Below, in pieces: positions 26,081-37,300 of a stretch of 64,000 nucleotides of DNA; position 1 is the first letter of the stretch, and each line of letters opens with the position of its first letter. The position numbers were made by a program, and so were the translations under genes. The DNA is taken from assembly GCA_023333565.1 (NCBI GenBank), contig JAJKFH010002581.1, forward strand, positions 372,001 through 436,000. Direction: 5' to 3'. Under the pieces are notes generated by a model. It made no database searches, was not told where the DNA came from, and saw only the letters and a program-made list of their open reading frames with translations. Origin of the DNA: Puffinus mauretanicus (lineage: Eukaryota > Chordata > Aves > Procellariiformes > Procellariidae).

Positions 26081-28410
26081 TTTTCGCAGCAATTCAGCAA
26101 ATTTCCCCTGTCATTTTACACTAAAATCTAAGCAAAACAAAAAAGTCTGCTTATGCTTACCAGGCAGGTTTCATCCGAATTTTAAAGTTATAATTAAAAG
26201 CTACATTTTGATTAAGGAAATTATGAATTACAATAAAGTGCAAGGAACATGCAAAATGAATAATTAACATTGTATAGACTTCAGCATCATAATTAAGATT
26301 AAATACTACATATATTCAAACTGGATTAGCACATCCACTGAAAGCTGTTATGTGCTCAGTAGGAGAGTCTATGCATTCACAAAATAATGTTTTATGAGGA
26401 GTATTCTAGCAACATTAAGCATAAGGTTGTCATATATAAAATGATTAACGTTTTATATAAAAGAAGCTGTAATTCCAGTAAATGAAGTCATTTCATCTCC
26501 CTGCTGCTTCTACCTTTAGGAATATACTGTAAATGAAAAGTAGCTCAATGGGAAGTCTAGTTAAACAGAATATGAATCCTCTTGTCTGAAGTTAATGAAA
26601 CTTGGAAACCTGCATTTAAAAAAAAGTTGTGATTTTAAACCACCGATTTCATTAAGATTTGCATGCAGCACGTACATTTTTGTTCTATTAACACTCCCAC
26701 ATTCTTAGCTACGTAGGACAGGATGTCACCTTGTTTTTCCTGATCTTTGTTTGCAACGCGTCCACCACTTACAACTACTTCTCAATACATCTCAACTGAT
26801 CTCAGTCCTCCAAGAGCACATGCATGGCTTCCATGAGCTGCAAAGAGAACACTGCTTGAATTTAAGCACATGCTTAAGCAGGCATTGTTGAAGGCTAGGA
26901 AGTATCTCTATTGCTTGTAAGACTATTGCTTTTTACCTTCAAGGATTTGCTTCTTTATAATGGGGAGGATTGCTTAAGAGAAACTGCAATAATGGGAAGC
27001 AGGAGAAGTATGAATCCGCAAAAATGCTCAAACGCAACAGCAGTGAGAAAAGTGACTCCTTGGCTACTGATTACGCAGTCATTTTGTCAAGGCTGAGTAT
27101 GTACAGATTGCTGGGGTATTACTCTCAGCAGTAAAACGTCCGTCTGCAGAAGGGGTGCTGACAAGTTGCCAGCTGCTCCAAGATGACAGATCAAAGGAGA
27201 AATGGACTGTAATTTTCTCCTCAAGAGAACAGAAGATGGCAAGGTTAAATCATGTCTACGTAGAGGAGTGACAGGAATGTCAGATGTAGATAAGGCAATA
27301 TATGTATTGGTATTTATTGTTTTAAATCTGCTTCATCTAAAGAAGTAGCTGCTCTTCAGGACACACTGATTTCAAACCGGGAAACCCAGGTCAAACATGG
27401 TGGGAAAAAGATTATTCACTATGCTCAATGCCATTACCTTTTGACTAAAGTGATTTTGGTTGTAAAGTCACAGGAAAGGGGATAACTCACTTTATATCAC
27501 AAGTTAATAAACTATTTGGCAGACTTTGCCCACTTGCCATTGTTAGGCGAATAGGTTGTATGGCTGGGTGTCAGCTCTTCAGTAAGGGATTATGCAGCAC
27601 AGGGCTGCAGCCCATGGTGCAGCACACAAGTGATCCTTCAGACAAAAGCTGCAGTACTCTGCTATTGTCGGTGTTATCGTACACATGAGAAGGGCTGGCT
27701 GGGATCCTTGCTGGGCCCCTGCCCAAACAGAGGTAATTAGCATTGCTGTCAGCAATAGCAGAGACACTGCCTTTACTTAACCTCAGTGGGCCTGACCAAA
27801 CCACAGCTTTCCTGTGCTGTTCCTGGCACAGTAATGAGCTCTTTGTAGCCTTTACCCACTTACATTTTCTTCTAAGTGGAGAAAATATAGCTAGATTTTG
27901 GTACTATTAAGAATCTTCAAAGAAACCAGATTTTTTTCCCCATGAAAAGGAACTGGAAATGATTTTCCATTTCTATTCTGAATTTACAGCAGTGCCTCAA
28001 AAAAATTTTTGGAAAACTTCCACACCTGCTTAACCAAATGAGAGGAGAGAGCTCCTGAGGAGCTGTTTTCTCATTTACATGCAGCTGGATTTCACAGAAA
28101 CACAGAGTTTTACGTCCTCCTGTGGAGTAAATATGTTTCCTCATGGTAGTAAGAAAAAGTCTATGCAAACATAAACTGATAGATTAGAAAGTTCAATTTT
28201 CCAGTCCCAATTTTTAAAATATCTTCCTAATGTGGTAAAAAATCTTGGAAAGATGCATATTGCTATTGTCTACAGGAAAAAGAAGGTTTGCAGCTCCCAC
28301 ACTTGCTGGATCCCATGCGTTACTAAATCATAGAATCATAGAATCATTAAGGTTGGAAAAGACCTCTAAGATCATCGAGTCCAACCATCAACCCAACACC
28401 ACCATGCCCA

Positions 28411-28797
28411 CTAAACCATGTCCCTAAGCGCCTCATCTACACGTCTTTTAAATACCTCCAGGGATGGTGACTCCACCACTTCCCTGGGCAGCCTGTTCCA
28501 AGGCCTGACCACACTCTCAGTAAAGAAATTTCTCCTAATGTCCAATCTAAACCTCCCTTGGCGCAACTTGAGGCCATTTCCTCTCGTCCTATCGCTTGTT
28601 ACTTGGGAGAAGAGACCAACCCCCACCTCGCTACAACCTCCTTTCAGGTAGTTGTAGAGCGCGATGAGGTCTCCCCTCAGCCTCCTCTTCTCCAGACTGA
28701 ACACCCCCAGTTCCCTCAGCTGCTCCCCATCAGACTTGTGCTCCAGGCCCTTCACCAGCTTCGTTGCCCTTCTCTGGACACGCTCCAGCACCTCCAT
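28411..28797 (-). pseudogene. CR1 ORF2 C-terminal region (out of frame with the RT)
   Basis: A 128-codon open stretch starting [17 protein letters not shown] and ending [12 protein letters not shown] before a stop, the typical C-terminal end of CR1 ORF2 after the reverse transcriptase. The arginine/lysine-rich helix-like character and the [11 protein letters not shown] block are characteristic. It is not an independent gene: the ATG is an internal methionine, and the reading frame joins the RT part only in an intact element. Several small differences from the usual CR1 pattern in 28815-28855 shift the frame and create a stop. Confidence 0.9.
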
Positions 28798-28849
28798 GTC
28801 CTTCTTGTAGTGAGGGGCCCAAAACTGAACACAGTATTCAGTGCGGCCC

Positions 28850-29447
28850 TCACCGGGCCGAGTACAGGGGCACGATCACCTCCCTGCTCCTGCTGGCCAC
28901 ACTATTTCTGATACAGGCCAGGATGCCGTTGGCCTTCTTGGCCACCTGGGCACACTGCCGGCTCATGTTCAGCCGGCTGTCAACCAGCACCCCCAGGTCC
29001 TTTTCCTCCGGGCAGCTTTCCAGCCACTCTTCCCCAAGCCTGTAGCGTTGCCTGGGGTTGTTGTGGCCGAAGTGCAGGACCCGGCACTTGGCCTTGTTGA
29101 ACCTCATACAGTTGGCCTCGGCCCATCGATCCAGCCTGTCCAGGTCCCTCTGCAGAGCCTTCCTGCCCTCCAGCAGATCAACACTCCCGCCCAGCTTGGT
29201 GTCATCTGCAGACTTACTGAGGGAGCACTCGATCCCCTCGTCCAGATCATTGATAAAGATATTGAACAGGACCGGCCCCAGTACTGAGCCCTGGGGAACA
29301 CCGCTCGTGACCGGCCGCCAACTGGATTTAACTCCGTTCACCACAACTCTCTGGGCTCGGCCGTCCAGCCAGTTTTTTACCCAGCGAAGAGTGGACCTGT
29401 CTAGGCCGTGAGCTGCCAGCTTCTCTAGGAGAATGCTGTGGGAGACA
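28850..29447 (-). pseudogene. CR1 ORF2 reverse-transcriptase fragment
   Basis: An open frame of about 199 codons with no stop from the 5' truncation point to 28,850. In order it shows a [22 protein letters not shown] block, the conserved [19 protein letters not shown] block (finger/palm boundary), and the catalytic box, which here reads SADDTKL. The phenylalanine usual before ADD is serine while both aspartates are kept. [12 protein letters not shown] block and an [10 protein letters not shown] block follow. The RT N-terminal part and the endonuclease domain are absent, and a frameshift and stop follow the VPLYSA block, so it cannot be active. Confidence 0.93.
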
Positions 29448-29460
29448 GTGGTCTGTCAGG
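29448..29460. other. Junction between CR1 5' end and duplicated segment
   Basis: Thirteen bases not clearly belonging to either side. They include GTCAGG, which is repeated a few bases later inside the duplicated segment (GTCAGGGAATTGTCAGGG across 29455-29472), consistent with microhomology at a repair or template-switch junction. Confidence 0.5.
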
Positions 29461-29563
29461 GAATTGTCAGGGAGGCCTGTAACTATACAGAGCATGTGTC
29501 TATTCTGCTATGGCCGACCTACCTCCCGGGGAAAGCATCAGGTTTCAAAGGGCAAAAATGAAG
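29461..29563 (+). repeat. 103-bp direct duplication, copy 1
   Basis: From GAATTGTCAGGGAGG to GGGCAAAAATGAAG, matching 30683-30785 in the same orientation with two substitutions and no gaps. It lies immediately beyond the truncated 5' end of the CR1. The flanks outside the 103 bp do not match, so the boundaries are sharp. It does not resemble a repeat family I recognise. Confidence 0.95.
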
Positions 29564-29716
29564 GGTGAATAAGCCATAGACCCCAGAAACAGTGGGTTTG
29601 CAGGTTTTAGTTGCACTCATTAAAAAAAAAAAGAAATCACTGTTTATGATATGGATGACTATTGTTTCATTGTTTCCTGTTGCATCTGTCTACATGTGCC
29701 TGCTGTCCCCTGCCTT

Positions 29717-29832
29717 CTAGCTAGAGCGTGAGGTTGCTGGAGTACGGACTTCATGTTTGATCCTTGTGCAGCGATTAACACAGCTTGAATATTGCCTGTG
29801 ATGGAGGTCCCTAACACAATACAAACAATAAA
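29717..29832 (+). repeat. Possible old LINE/SINE 3' tail
   Basis: The order of blocks (TAGCTAGAGCGTGAGG..., then TTGTGCAGCGATTAACACAG, then GGAGGTCCCTAACAC, then AATACAAACAATAAA) resembles a widely dispersed amniote 3'-tail sequence usually written with TGTACAGCRCCTAGCACA and a terminal AATACAAATAATAAA. I cannot name the family with certainty. An alternative is a non-repeat transcript end with AATAAA at 29827-29832. Confidence 0.35.
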
Positions 29833-29859
29833 CGGATTTTCATGCTAAGGCAGGCCAGG

Positions 29860-30130
29860 CTCAGAATGGCCTTTTTGATGAAGGATGTACGCGGGCACAG
29901 GTATAGGGTATTAGGTGAACTCTTTTACTATACCTCTGTGGAAGTGGGGGAGGCAGGAGCTGCTGTCAGCGCGCAGGAAGGAGACCCTGATCCATGGAAA
30001 CCCGTGGGCGTGGGAGGCAGTGGCTCCCGGCCCGGCCCCTGAGCGGCCGCAGGCTGGCGTGGGTGTGTGGTGAGAGCCAGGGTCTGGGCTTTGGCTGCCT
30101 GCGAGCAGGGCGAGGGTGGGAGACTGGGAT
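29860..30130. other. Isolated GC/CpG-rich island
   Basis: The only GC- and CpG-rich stretch not explained by a CR1 or LTR. It includes a GCGGCCGC octamer (30043-30050), GCGCGC-like and CGGCCCGG motifs, and G-runs on both strands. It lies between the two 103-bp copies. A small CpG island promoter or a first exon of a non-coding RNA is possible, but I see no protein-like frame: the 66-86-codon frames on both strands are low-complexity consequences of GC content. TATA-like sequence is absent. Confidence 0.55.
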
Positions 30131-30682
30131 TTGGTTTGGGATGCTGAAAGCTCTGTTCTTCCTCCCTTCACCAGAGCTCACGGGCCCTGAAACTGTCAGT
30201 GGGAAACAGACTGACTTCTGAGTCATTTCATGCTATCTTGTGTCATACTTGCTTTTAATTTTAAAGACCAAGTTCAATTGTTTAAAATAGCGTGGTAACT
30301 TTGGCATTATAAGGAAATCACAGGAGTAGCCACTGCTTTATAATGTGAAATATTCATACAGATACAACTAGACCAACCTTATAGATTGCATGATTTTGAG
30401 AAATCTTCCTCCAAAAACAATGTGCAAGCACGGAATGAAAGAAAATGACTAAGTGGAGCTCATGTCTTGGGGGCAACCACGAGGAAATCTCAGCGTGGCT
30501 TACCTTACAAGCCTTCCGAGCGCTCAGAGGTAGCTTATCAGCTAGGATATAAAGCATAGAGTACGCCAAAGAGCTTGTTAATTTTTTTTTTCCCCCCATT
30601 GGCAATCCCCTATCAGCCCAAAGGTATACAGAAAGGATTCAGACAACTACTCAGAGCCCTTCCTATGTAAGAGCACATCCCA
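30131..30682. other. Unassigned spacer before duplication copy 2
   Basis: Returns to AT-rich DNA. No gene recognised. A T-rich run at 30579-30589 is followed by C6. Confidence 0.5.
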
Positions 30683-30785
30683 GAATTGTCAGGGAGGCCT
30701 GTAACTATACAGAGCATGTGTCTATTCTGCTATGGCCGTCCTACCTCCCAGGGAAAGCATCAGGTTTCAAAGGGCAAAAATGAAG
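30683..30785 (+). repeat. 103-bp direct duplication, copy 2
   Basis: Same length and orientation as 29461-29563. The two differences lie in the GCCGWCC and CTCCCRGG positions. It starts 1,222 bp downstream of the start of copy 1. No transposon ends and no target duplication flank it. Confidence 0.95.
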
Positions 30786-33700
30786 TGACAGATTAACTTT
30801 CCACTTTAAAATTATAAAATTAATCTCTCCACTCATACACTGCAAATTTTCATTCATTCTTGTCATTGGCAGAATGAAGCCCATTATTCACCTGTTAACT
30901 TTGCTAGGCAAAAAGCATGTTTTTCTATGTACAATTACATATATTAAGGGTAATCCATCTCTTAGGAGAGGGAAAGAATCTGGCTTAGGATGCTGAAAAG
31001 TCCTGCTCAAATCACAATATTCCTAAAATTTAAACCAATTTGACTATCAAATCATTTTAGATACTGGAGTGCAGCAGGCTACAAGGAAGATGGTCTCCAG
31101 TGACACCAACATATACATAAATATGTTATATATATAACCAACATCGCATGTGTGAACAGAATGGAAGCTGTTAAAACCAGAACTTATGCTTTATAACAGT
31201 GGGTGTGGAAAGATCATCCACTCATGTAATGACCACACAAATGGCTTTTGTTTTTCCACTTGTATCATAATTTTACGTAGCTGTTTCAGACATGTTGAAA
31301 GAAACTTCCAAGAGACTTTTCAAAGCTCAAAAAAGATTTTGATTTGTAACAAGACTAGAAAGAAACATTGGATCTAAGATTATTCTTGATCATGCAAATT
31401 CACTGACCAGTTCCTGACAGAGAAAGTAATCAGAAATAATAGGTTCATCCAGTAGCATCAATGCATGTTAGCATTATATCAGGAATAATTCTCACTTTGC
31501 TAAGAAAAAGCTGTGAAATGTCTCTAAAATAAGAATAAATAATAAATATGGTCTCTTTTTGGAAGTTATTACTGCATTTCTCAGGCTGGTGAATACTTCA
31601 ACCACCTATCTACCCCAGGCAGTATTACCAAGCTACAGCAACAATGAAGGATACAGACAAGTCTATGAAAAATGTAAATCCTGCTGGTTCTTGCAAAGGT
31701 TTTTCTTATATGCTTCTCTGCAGTTGTTTTAGAAAGCATGGAGAAACTAATTCCATGAGGATACAGGTAAATAAATTGAGAAGGGCAGATTGAGAAAATC
31801 TTCAACTCGGAGTGCAAATTATTTTTTATTTAGAAATGCAGAATTTGCATGGATTTATAAAATGTGTTGAGATCCCAAACTGAATGTCAGAGGCTACTAC
31901 CGTAACTATAAATTTGTTTTATAGTGATACAATCGCAAGTGCTAACACTACATAGCATTAATAGCCTTATCAATTACAATGCCATAAACATATTTTATAG
32001 CATTATAAATTTTCGTATTAATACAACTAGCCATCAATAGTAGTAATTCAAAGTTTCCTGTTACATGTTTGACTTCAAATTTGATGTGAATATGAATGTG
32101 GATCGCCACACAGAATAATTTTCATATGCCAATTTTAAATACTGTCTGAGACGAATAAGCTCTCTTAAATGGAAATACTTCAGGTGGAATCTGCCTTCAT
32201 TAAAGTAAGCTATTTTATGCTGATAATGGTAACAAGGTAAAAGTGTTAGTTTTTTTTCATTAAGGCAAATGGTATTGATCCATAAATCACGGAGAAACAC
32301 AAAATCTTGAACAATACAGGAAAACTATAACCTTTTTCAGTTCAAGGGCAAGAAATTGTGCGGAAAAAGGCATAGAAATGAATGTACATTTATTTAACAA
32401 AATTAGACTCCAATTGGCCCTGCTGAAGAATCCTTCAGTAAGCCTTTTAAGGCTACCTCTGGTCTTGAATTCAGAGACCTCAGTAGACAAAATGAGTTGG
32501 GTTCATATTTCTTGTAGAGTCAATCCCCACTATTCCTGTGTTTCCTTACAAAGAGACACAATAGGGTCTGTCTAGGCTAAAGCCAGGGTCAAACATCAAG
32601 TACATTTTTTTCATGAAAATTTTAACTTTTTAATGAAAAGAACATTTTCCACTGGATCATTCCTGGCTTATCTGGTAAACTGTGGCCTTCCCATTCCACA
32701 GTGCCTGTATTTCAGCATGCCACCACAGTATTTCCACTGCAGGCTGATATTATTCAACCTCTGCATTCAAAATATTTTTCTGCAAAAAACCTAGAAATAG
32801 AGTCTTCTGCTAAGTGACTCTAAAATGATATTTTGAGGTTGTCACATTTACTATTTTGTTAGCATAACATACAGATATACTTAACATTCAAAATTAAAAA
32901 ATGGCTTAAGTAAGAAGTGCTATTGTCATATTGCTTAAAGGTTACCAGATTAAAAGTTTAAATTAACTTGAAGCTACCTAGGTAGTGGTCGCACCCAGAA
33001 TAGAACTGTGCAGACTGAGGCAAAATCTTTTGTCTAAGCTACTTTCTTCTTGACCTCTGGTATTGTACTGCTCACTTTGGACTCATGCTTTTGGTAAATT
33101 TGCCAAAATGCACTGGTACGTTTACACTTAAGGTCTCCTCAGCTTCCTCCTTAAGGAAAGGACATACTGGCCTGAAAAAATGAATGGACAGAGATGTCCT
33201 CACAGTAGACAGACAAAGTTCTGCCCTATGTTGGGTCTACTGTTTAATTAAAGCCTCAACCTAGTTAGAATGAATACTGATTACTACACTGTCACTGTAG
33301 CAGTAGTAAATTGGAGCTGTAAAGCCCAATTGGGTACTTGGGTGTATTCCCAGGCAAACTACGTGATTTGCACTGACCTCTATGACTACTGAAGTGTTGA
33401 TTATTTTTTTCTGGTGGATTGGCTACTCACATCAAATTAGATCAGTGGCACATTAGGGGTGAAATTTGTCAGATTACACTAGCCAAGAATTTGGCCCCAT
33501 TTACTTTTTTTCTTTCACATATTCTCACCAAATGAGAAGCATTCTTTTGAAAATGGCCTTCAAGTCTTATGTATGTTGTATAGTTTAGATCTGCTTCAGC
33601 ATGGAAAGAAAGGAAGATAGTAAATATGATACAATTTTTACAAAGTAAGAGTTCAGAATTTTATAAAGGAGGAATTCAGAAAAGTACAGCAAATCATTTC

Positions 33701-33964
33701 AGGTAGGTTGGCAGGAATGCTTAAAAAGAATCAGTAGATGCATGGCTTTATGACATAATGAGAGTAAGTAAGCACGCTTGTGGGGTAGTGATGCTCCACA
33801 GAACTAATACAAATTTTCAAACATATCACTAATAGGGAAAGTTTATGATTGGATATCCAAAGAGTTTTCACTACCATCTTTTATAAAGTATTCTTGAAAT
33901 TAAGCTGCCATGATAAACAAAATAAAGCCATTGCATGGATTTGTAAGCAAATAGAAGACCTGAA
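30786..33964. other. Unassigned AT-rich non-coding DNA
   Basis: No gene, RNA or recognisable repeat. Small TA-rich patch near 31,125-31,140. Frames are below 80 codons. Confidence 0.5.
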
Positions 33965-34345
33965 ATGACATTTAGGTAATAAATGGCCAGTTTTTAAAGT
34001 AAAAGTCCCGTAGAGAACTATGCTGAGGACTGCGCTGCTCAGCGTGTTCATAGATGACCTGGGCAAGGGATGAAGTTTTCTAATGATACAAATTTATTAA
34101 TTGTAGTAAAAATGAGAGGTGAGAAAACTTACAGAATATGTAATGATATTTAGTGTCTCAATGACAAAATGGCAGAAGAAAATTAGTGTTTATAAATTCA
34201 AAATAATGCTTACAGGGAGAAACAACTATAACTTAATATATAAAATAATGGGATCTAAACTAGCTATTACCACTCAAAGAACTCTTGAAGATAAAATAGG
34301 TATTTCTATGAAAATATTTGCTTAATGTTGAGTAGGAATAAAAAA
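33965..34345 (+). mobile_element. Old CR1 LINE reverse-transcriptase remnant
   Basis: Sense-oriented and heavily mutated. The order matches old amniote CR1: a GGTAATAAATGGCCAGTTTT block, then bases that translate as LLSVFIDDLGKG in place of the [10 protein letters not shown] block (about 34,035-34,070), then TTTCTAATGATACAAATTT, which reads FSNDTNL at the FADDTKL position (first catalytic Asp now Asn). A GGGAGAAACAACTATAACTT block and an AAACTAGCTATTACCACTCA block follow. Stops and frameshifts are frequent. It is far older than the 28-29-kb copy and belongs to a different, AT-drifted type like the one at 13.6-15.8 kb. Confidence 0.75.
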
Positions 34346-37300
34346 ATTACCTAGAAAGCTACATTTTTTTTCCTCTGGAAGTGGATAGCTGTCAGTATAA
34401 AAGAGAAGTAAGACACAGTCAGGACATCTGCATACAGGAATATCAGCCCATCTCTGATAATATTTACCCAAATTAAAAATGGATCAGGGGAATTTGAACC
34501 TGGGGCTTTGTTACAGACGTGGATCTGTAGCACAGAAACACGCGGATGGAAGGGGCCAGCAGTCAGAAGTTTTAGCCAGCCAAGACAAGATGATTTGTCC
34601 CAAATGAGGCACAGACCCTCATCCCATATACCACATGGCATAGCGCATACAGTGCTCTTTAACAGGCTTATGACCTTATGGCAGAAATGTAAGAATCTAA
34701 AAATTATGTATGTGCTAAAGGAAAAGCGTGATATTAAAAGACATTACTAGCATTCCTTGTCCCTACAACAGTAGAGAATTTCTTAAGGCAAAAACATGCA
34801 GATTATCCAGGTAAGTGCTCCCCAGCTACAGAGAAAGGCAGACTTCTTTCTTTCCTATCCATCCCAAATCCAATAGACTACAATTCGACACGGGGAAAAT
34901 TTTCTTCTGGGAAACAAGTCTAGTGACCATTTTAATCCTGAGCAAAGGAGGGTATATGAATTAATCACTTAGGAGATTTCTAATATCTCTAGGCATGTTA
35001 GTGCATCCCTTCAGCATCCCTTTTTAGCCATGTTAAGTCTCCAAGCTGAACCCTTCAAGCACGGATTTAATTAATGTCAATATAAATTCAGTACCAGCAA
35101 CAATCAACAAATGACAACTAAGAGTCTTATGAGCCCCCTCTTGAGGATACCAGGAAATCGAACACCCAAAGACAAAGGTCACAAGTTTTAATTTTTAATT
35201 CATTAATTTCTTAGTTCTATCATATTACACTGTCTCCTTCACAGGAGGAGCACACTCCACCTTGTCTGGAAATGTTTCAGTACTTCCCTTTTGGCTAGAG
35301 CTTAGAAATTGTTTTCTGTTTTCCGATCTATGTTTATTATTGACAAATTTGAATATATATGATCTTGTACCACTATTATCCTACTAATAAAATTCATTTT
35401 ATCTTATCTCACCATAATGAAGCATAGATTTGATCAAGATCCAATCCCACCCTCAGGATATTTTAATTTTAAAATGTACTCTAATGATTTCCCTTCAAAA
35501 GAAAAGCATTGGCTATAAAGAAAGCTTAGAAACTCCGTATGTCTTCTGGAAACTAAGTACAGCTTGGTGGTGCTGCACACTTCATTAAGATGACATAAGT
35601 TGGCTCCGGTGCTTTAAACAACTTTCAAAGCCACTTCTTGATACCCTTGTGTCCAGAGTCTGCAGAACCCCATTCCCAAATAACTGGTTCCATCAAGAAT
35701 TGTAATCAGAAGAAATTTGTGTAAAGTGGCATTTTTTCAGTCTATCAGACATGTAGGTCAATCTGCCTTATGATTAAGAATTTTGCCTAATCATGTTAAA
35801 GAGCATTAAATTTTAATTACTTGCAAATTGGATGAGAGTTCAGAGAAGCAAAATCTCTACTGACAAGAGAGAACTGTTTCCAATCTGCTACTGCCATTTC
35901 TGCCCACGTGTCTAGCTTTAACACCATTATAGATGCTTATTTGTGCCTTATCATTTGATAGATCTAAACACTGACAGTGAAGAAAGACCCTTTCTTTAGC
36001 TGGGGTGAATATAAGGTGACATGGAACAATTACATGCCTAAATCAAAGGACTGTCTTCTGACACGTCCAGAAACTAATACTTTTATTTACACCTAGTAGG
36101 CCCATAATCAACAAGTAAGCATACAGATTAATATGAAACTATCTCACAAATTTGGCTATACAAAAAGCTCAGCTATACATTTCAAGTTCAAGTAGTACTT
36201 ACAGCTCATGCAGATGAATCTCAGCTAGTTATAAATGAGCTAGCAAGGGCTGTTGCAGATGCATAGCTACAGAAAATTCAGGGAAGACTTGCTGCCTGTT
36301 TATTTATGTAGGGTTCTGGATGGCTTTTAAAATCTGTGCTAAGCCATGGACCACTGAAACTACTCTTGTTGTTTGTATCTGAGGTACTTATTTCAGAGCC
36401 TGTTTGTGTAATTCAGGAATTTCAGTGTATATGTACTCAGTGTGATACCCTCTGAAACTTGATCATATTCTGATGTGCAGAGTCTTCATAACATTTCACT
36501 GACTCCTTACACTTTTTCTACTAGGACAATTTTTCAGACAGAATATGCAACCTGCAAGCAAAAATACAGTATGTACTTGAATTCCTCCCAACAAAGAGAT
36601 TCAGTGAATTCTTGAGTACATATGAATACTGGTATAACTGACTTAATGTGTAAATTTGTCTATACATAAATAATTTAAACAAAGTAACTTTGGTAGAAGA
36701 AAATCTGATATCATAGACTGAGAGAGCTGGAGATAGAAAGAGCTTAGAGATGCAAACCCCATTGAGTCAGGAAAAAAATGAAAAAGAAAAAAAAGTTCTT
36801 TTTGAGGTAATTCACAGTCTAGGCTTAGATGCAACAGCTGTACATAATCAAATCAAGGAGGGCTGTGATATGACAGAAAGTTGGACAGCTTTGCCTAAAG
36901 TTTGGTGATTGTATTGAGGGCAATTATTGTCATGATTTTTCTAATTTCTGACTTCTCATCCCTGCATGAGCAATTAGAGTTCTTTGTAACATAAAAGCAT
37001 TAAGGCATGATGCTTGCAATCATGTGTGCTCCCTTCTGAAGTTCACTAGCCATTTAATCTTGCTAAAAGTAGAACTGGACTATTATAGCATGCACTCTGC
37101 TCTTCGCTTCCTATGGTGTGCACAGTTTCAGTCAACCTTGTATCTCTTCACCACATTTTGTGTGATTACAGTTCAGTTTTTCAGTAAATCAACCAGATGA
37201 CCAAACCCCAAAATAAAACAAAGCAAAAAAAGAATATTACAGACATATTAGAAAATTCTCTTTGAATATAAGACACATAAAGCAGATGATTTCTTAGATT

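Larger units (their letters stand above)
23440..28326. other. Unassigned non-coding DNA
   Basis: No gene recognised. Contains a probable MIR/L2-type remnant (24011-24110) and a perfect 8-bp hairpin (26059-26080). Frames near 27.6 kb (77 and 62 codons) overlap in different phases and show no domain. Confidence 0.5.
28327..29447 (-). mobile_element. CR1 LINE, 5'-truncated, ORF2 3' half plus 3' UTR
   Basis: About 1.12 kb of CR1 in antisense. The 3' terminus is at low coordinates, with ATTCTATG-type repeats (complement at 28328-28345), then the 3' UTR, then ORF2 coding for the C-terminal region and the second half of the reverse transcriptase. Homology stops near 29,447, the usual 5' truncation. 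Higher GC and CpG content than its surroundings and near-intact frames mark it as the youngest large element here. A 103-bp locally duplicated sequence begins only 13 bp beyond the 5' breakpoint. Confidence 0.96.

Noticed and set aside
28418..29411. Several plus-strand open frames of 77-148 codons
   Set aside because: They lie antisense to the CR1 reverse-transcriptase region and owe their length to its GC-rich codons. The minus-strand peptides carry the real motifs.
34488..34503. Reverse tRNA B-box-like motif (GGGAATTTGAACCTGG)
   Set aside because: No A box at the right distance and no SINE body. A single 11-bp motif is weak evidence.
36709..36775. ATCATAGACTGAGAGAGCTGG stretch resembling the complement of a CR1 3' end
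   Set aside because: Only one weak block. No adjoining UTR or coding match, so it is not separable from chance.
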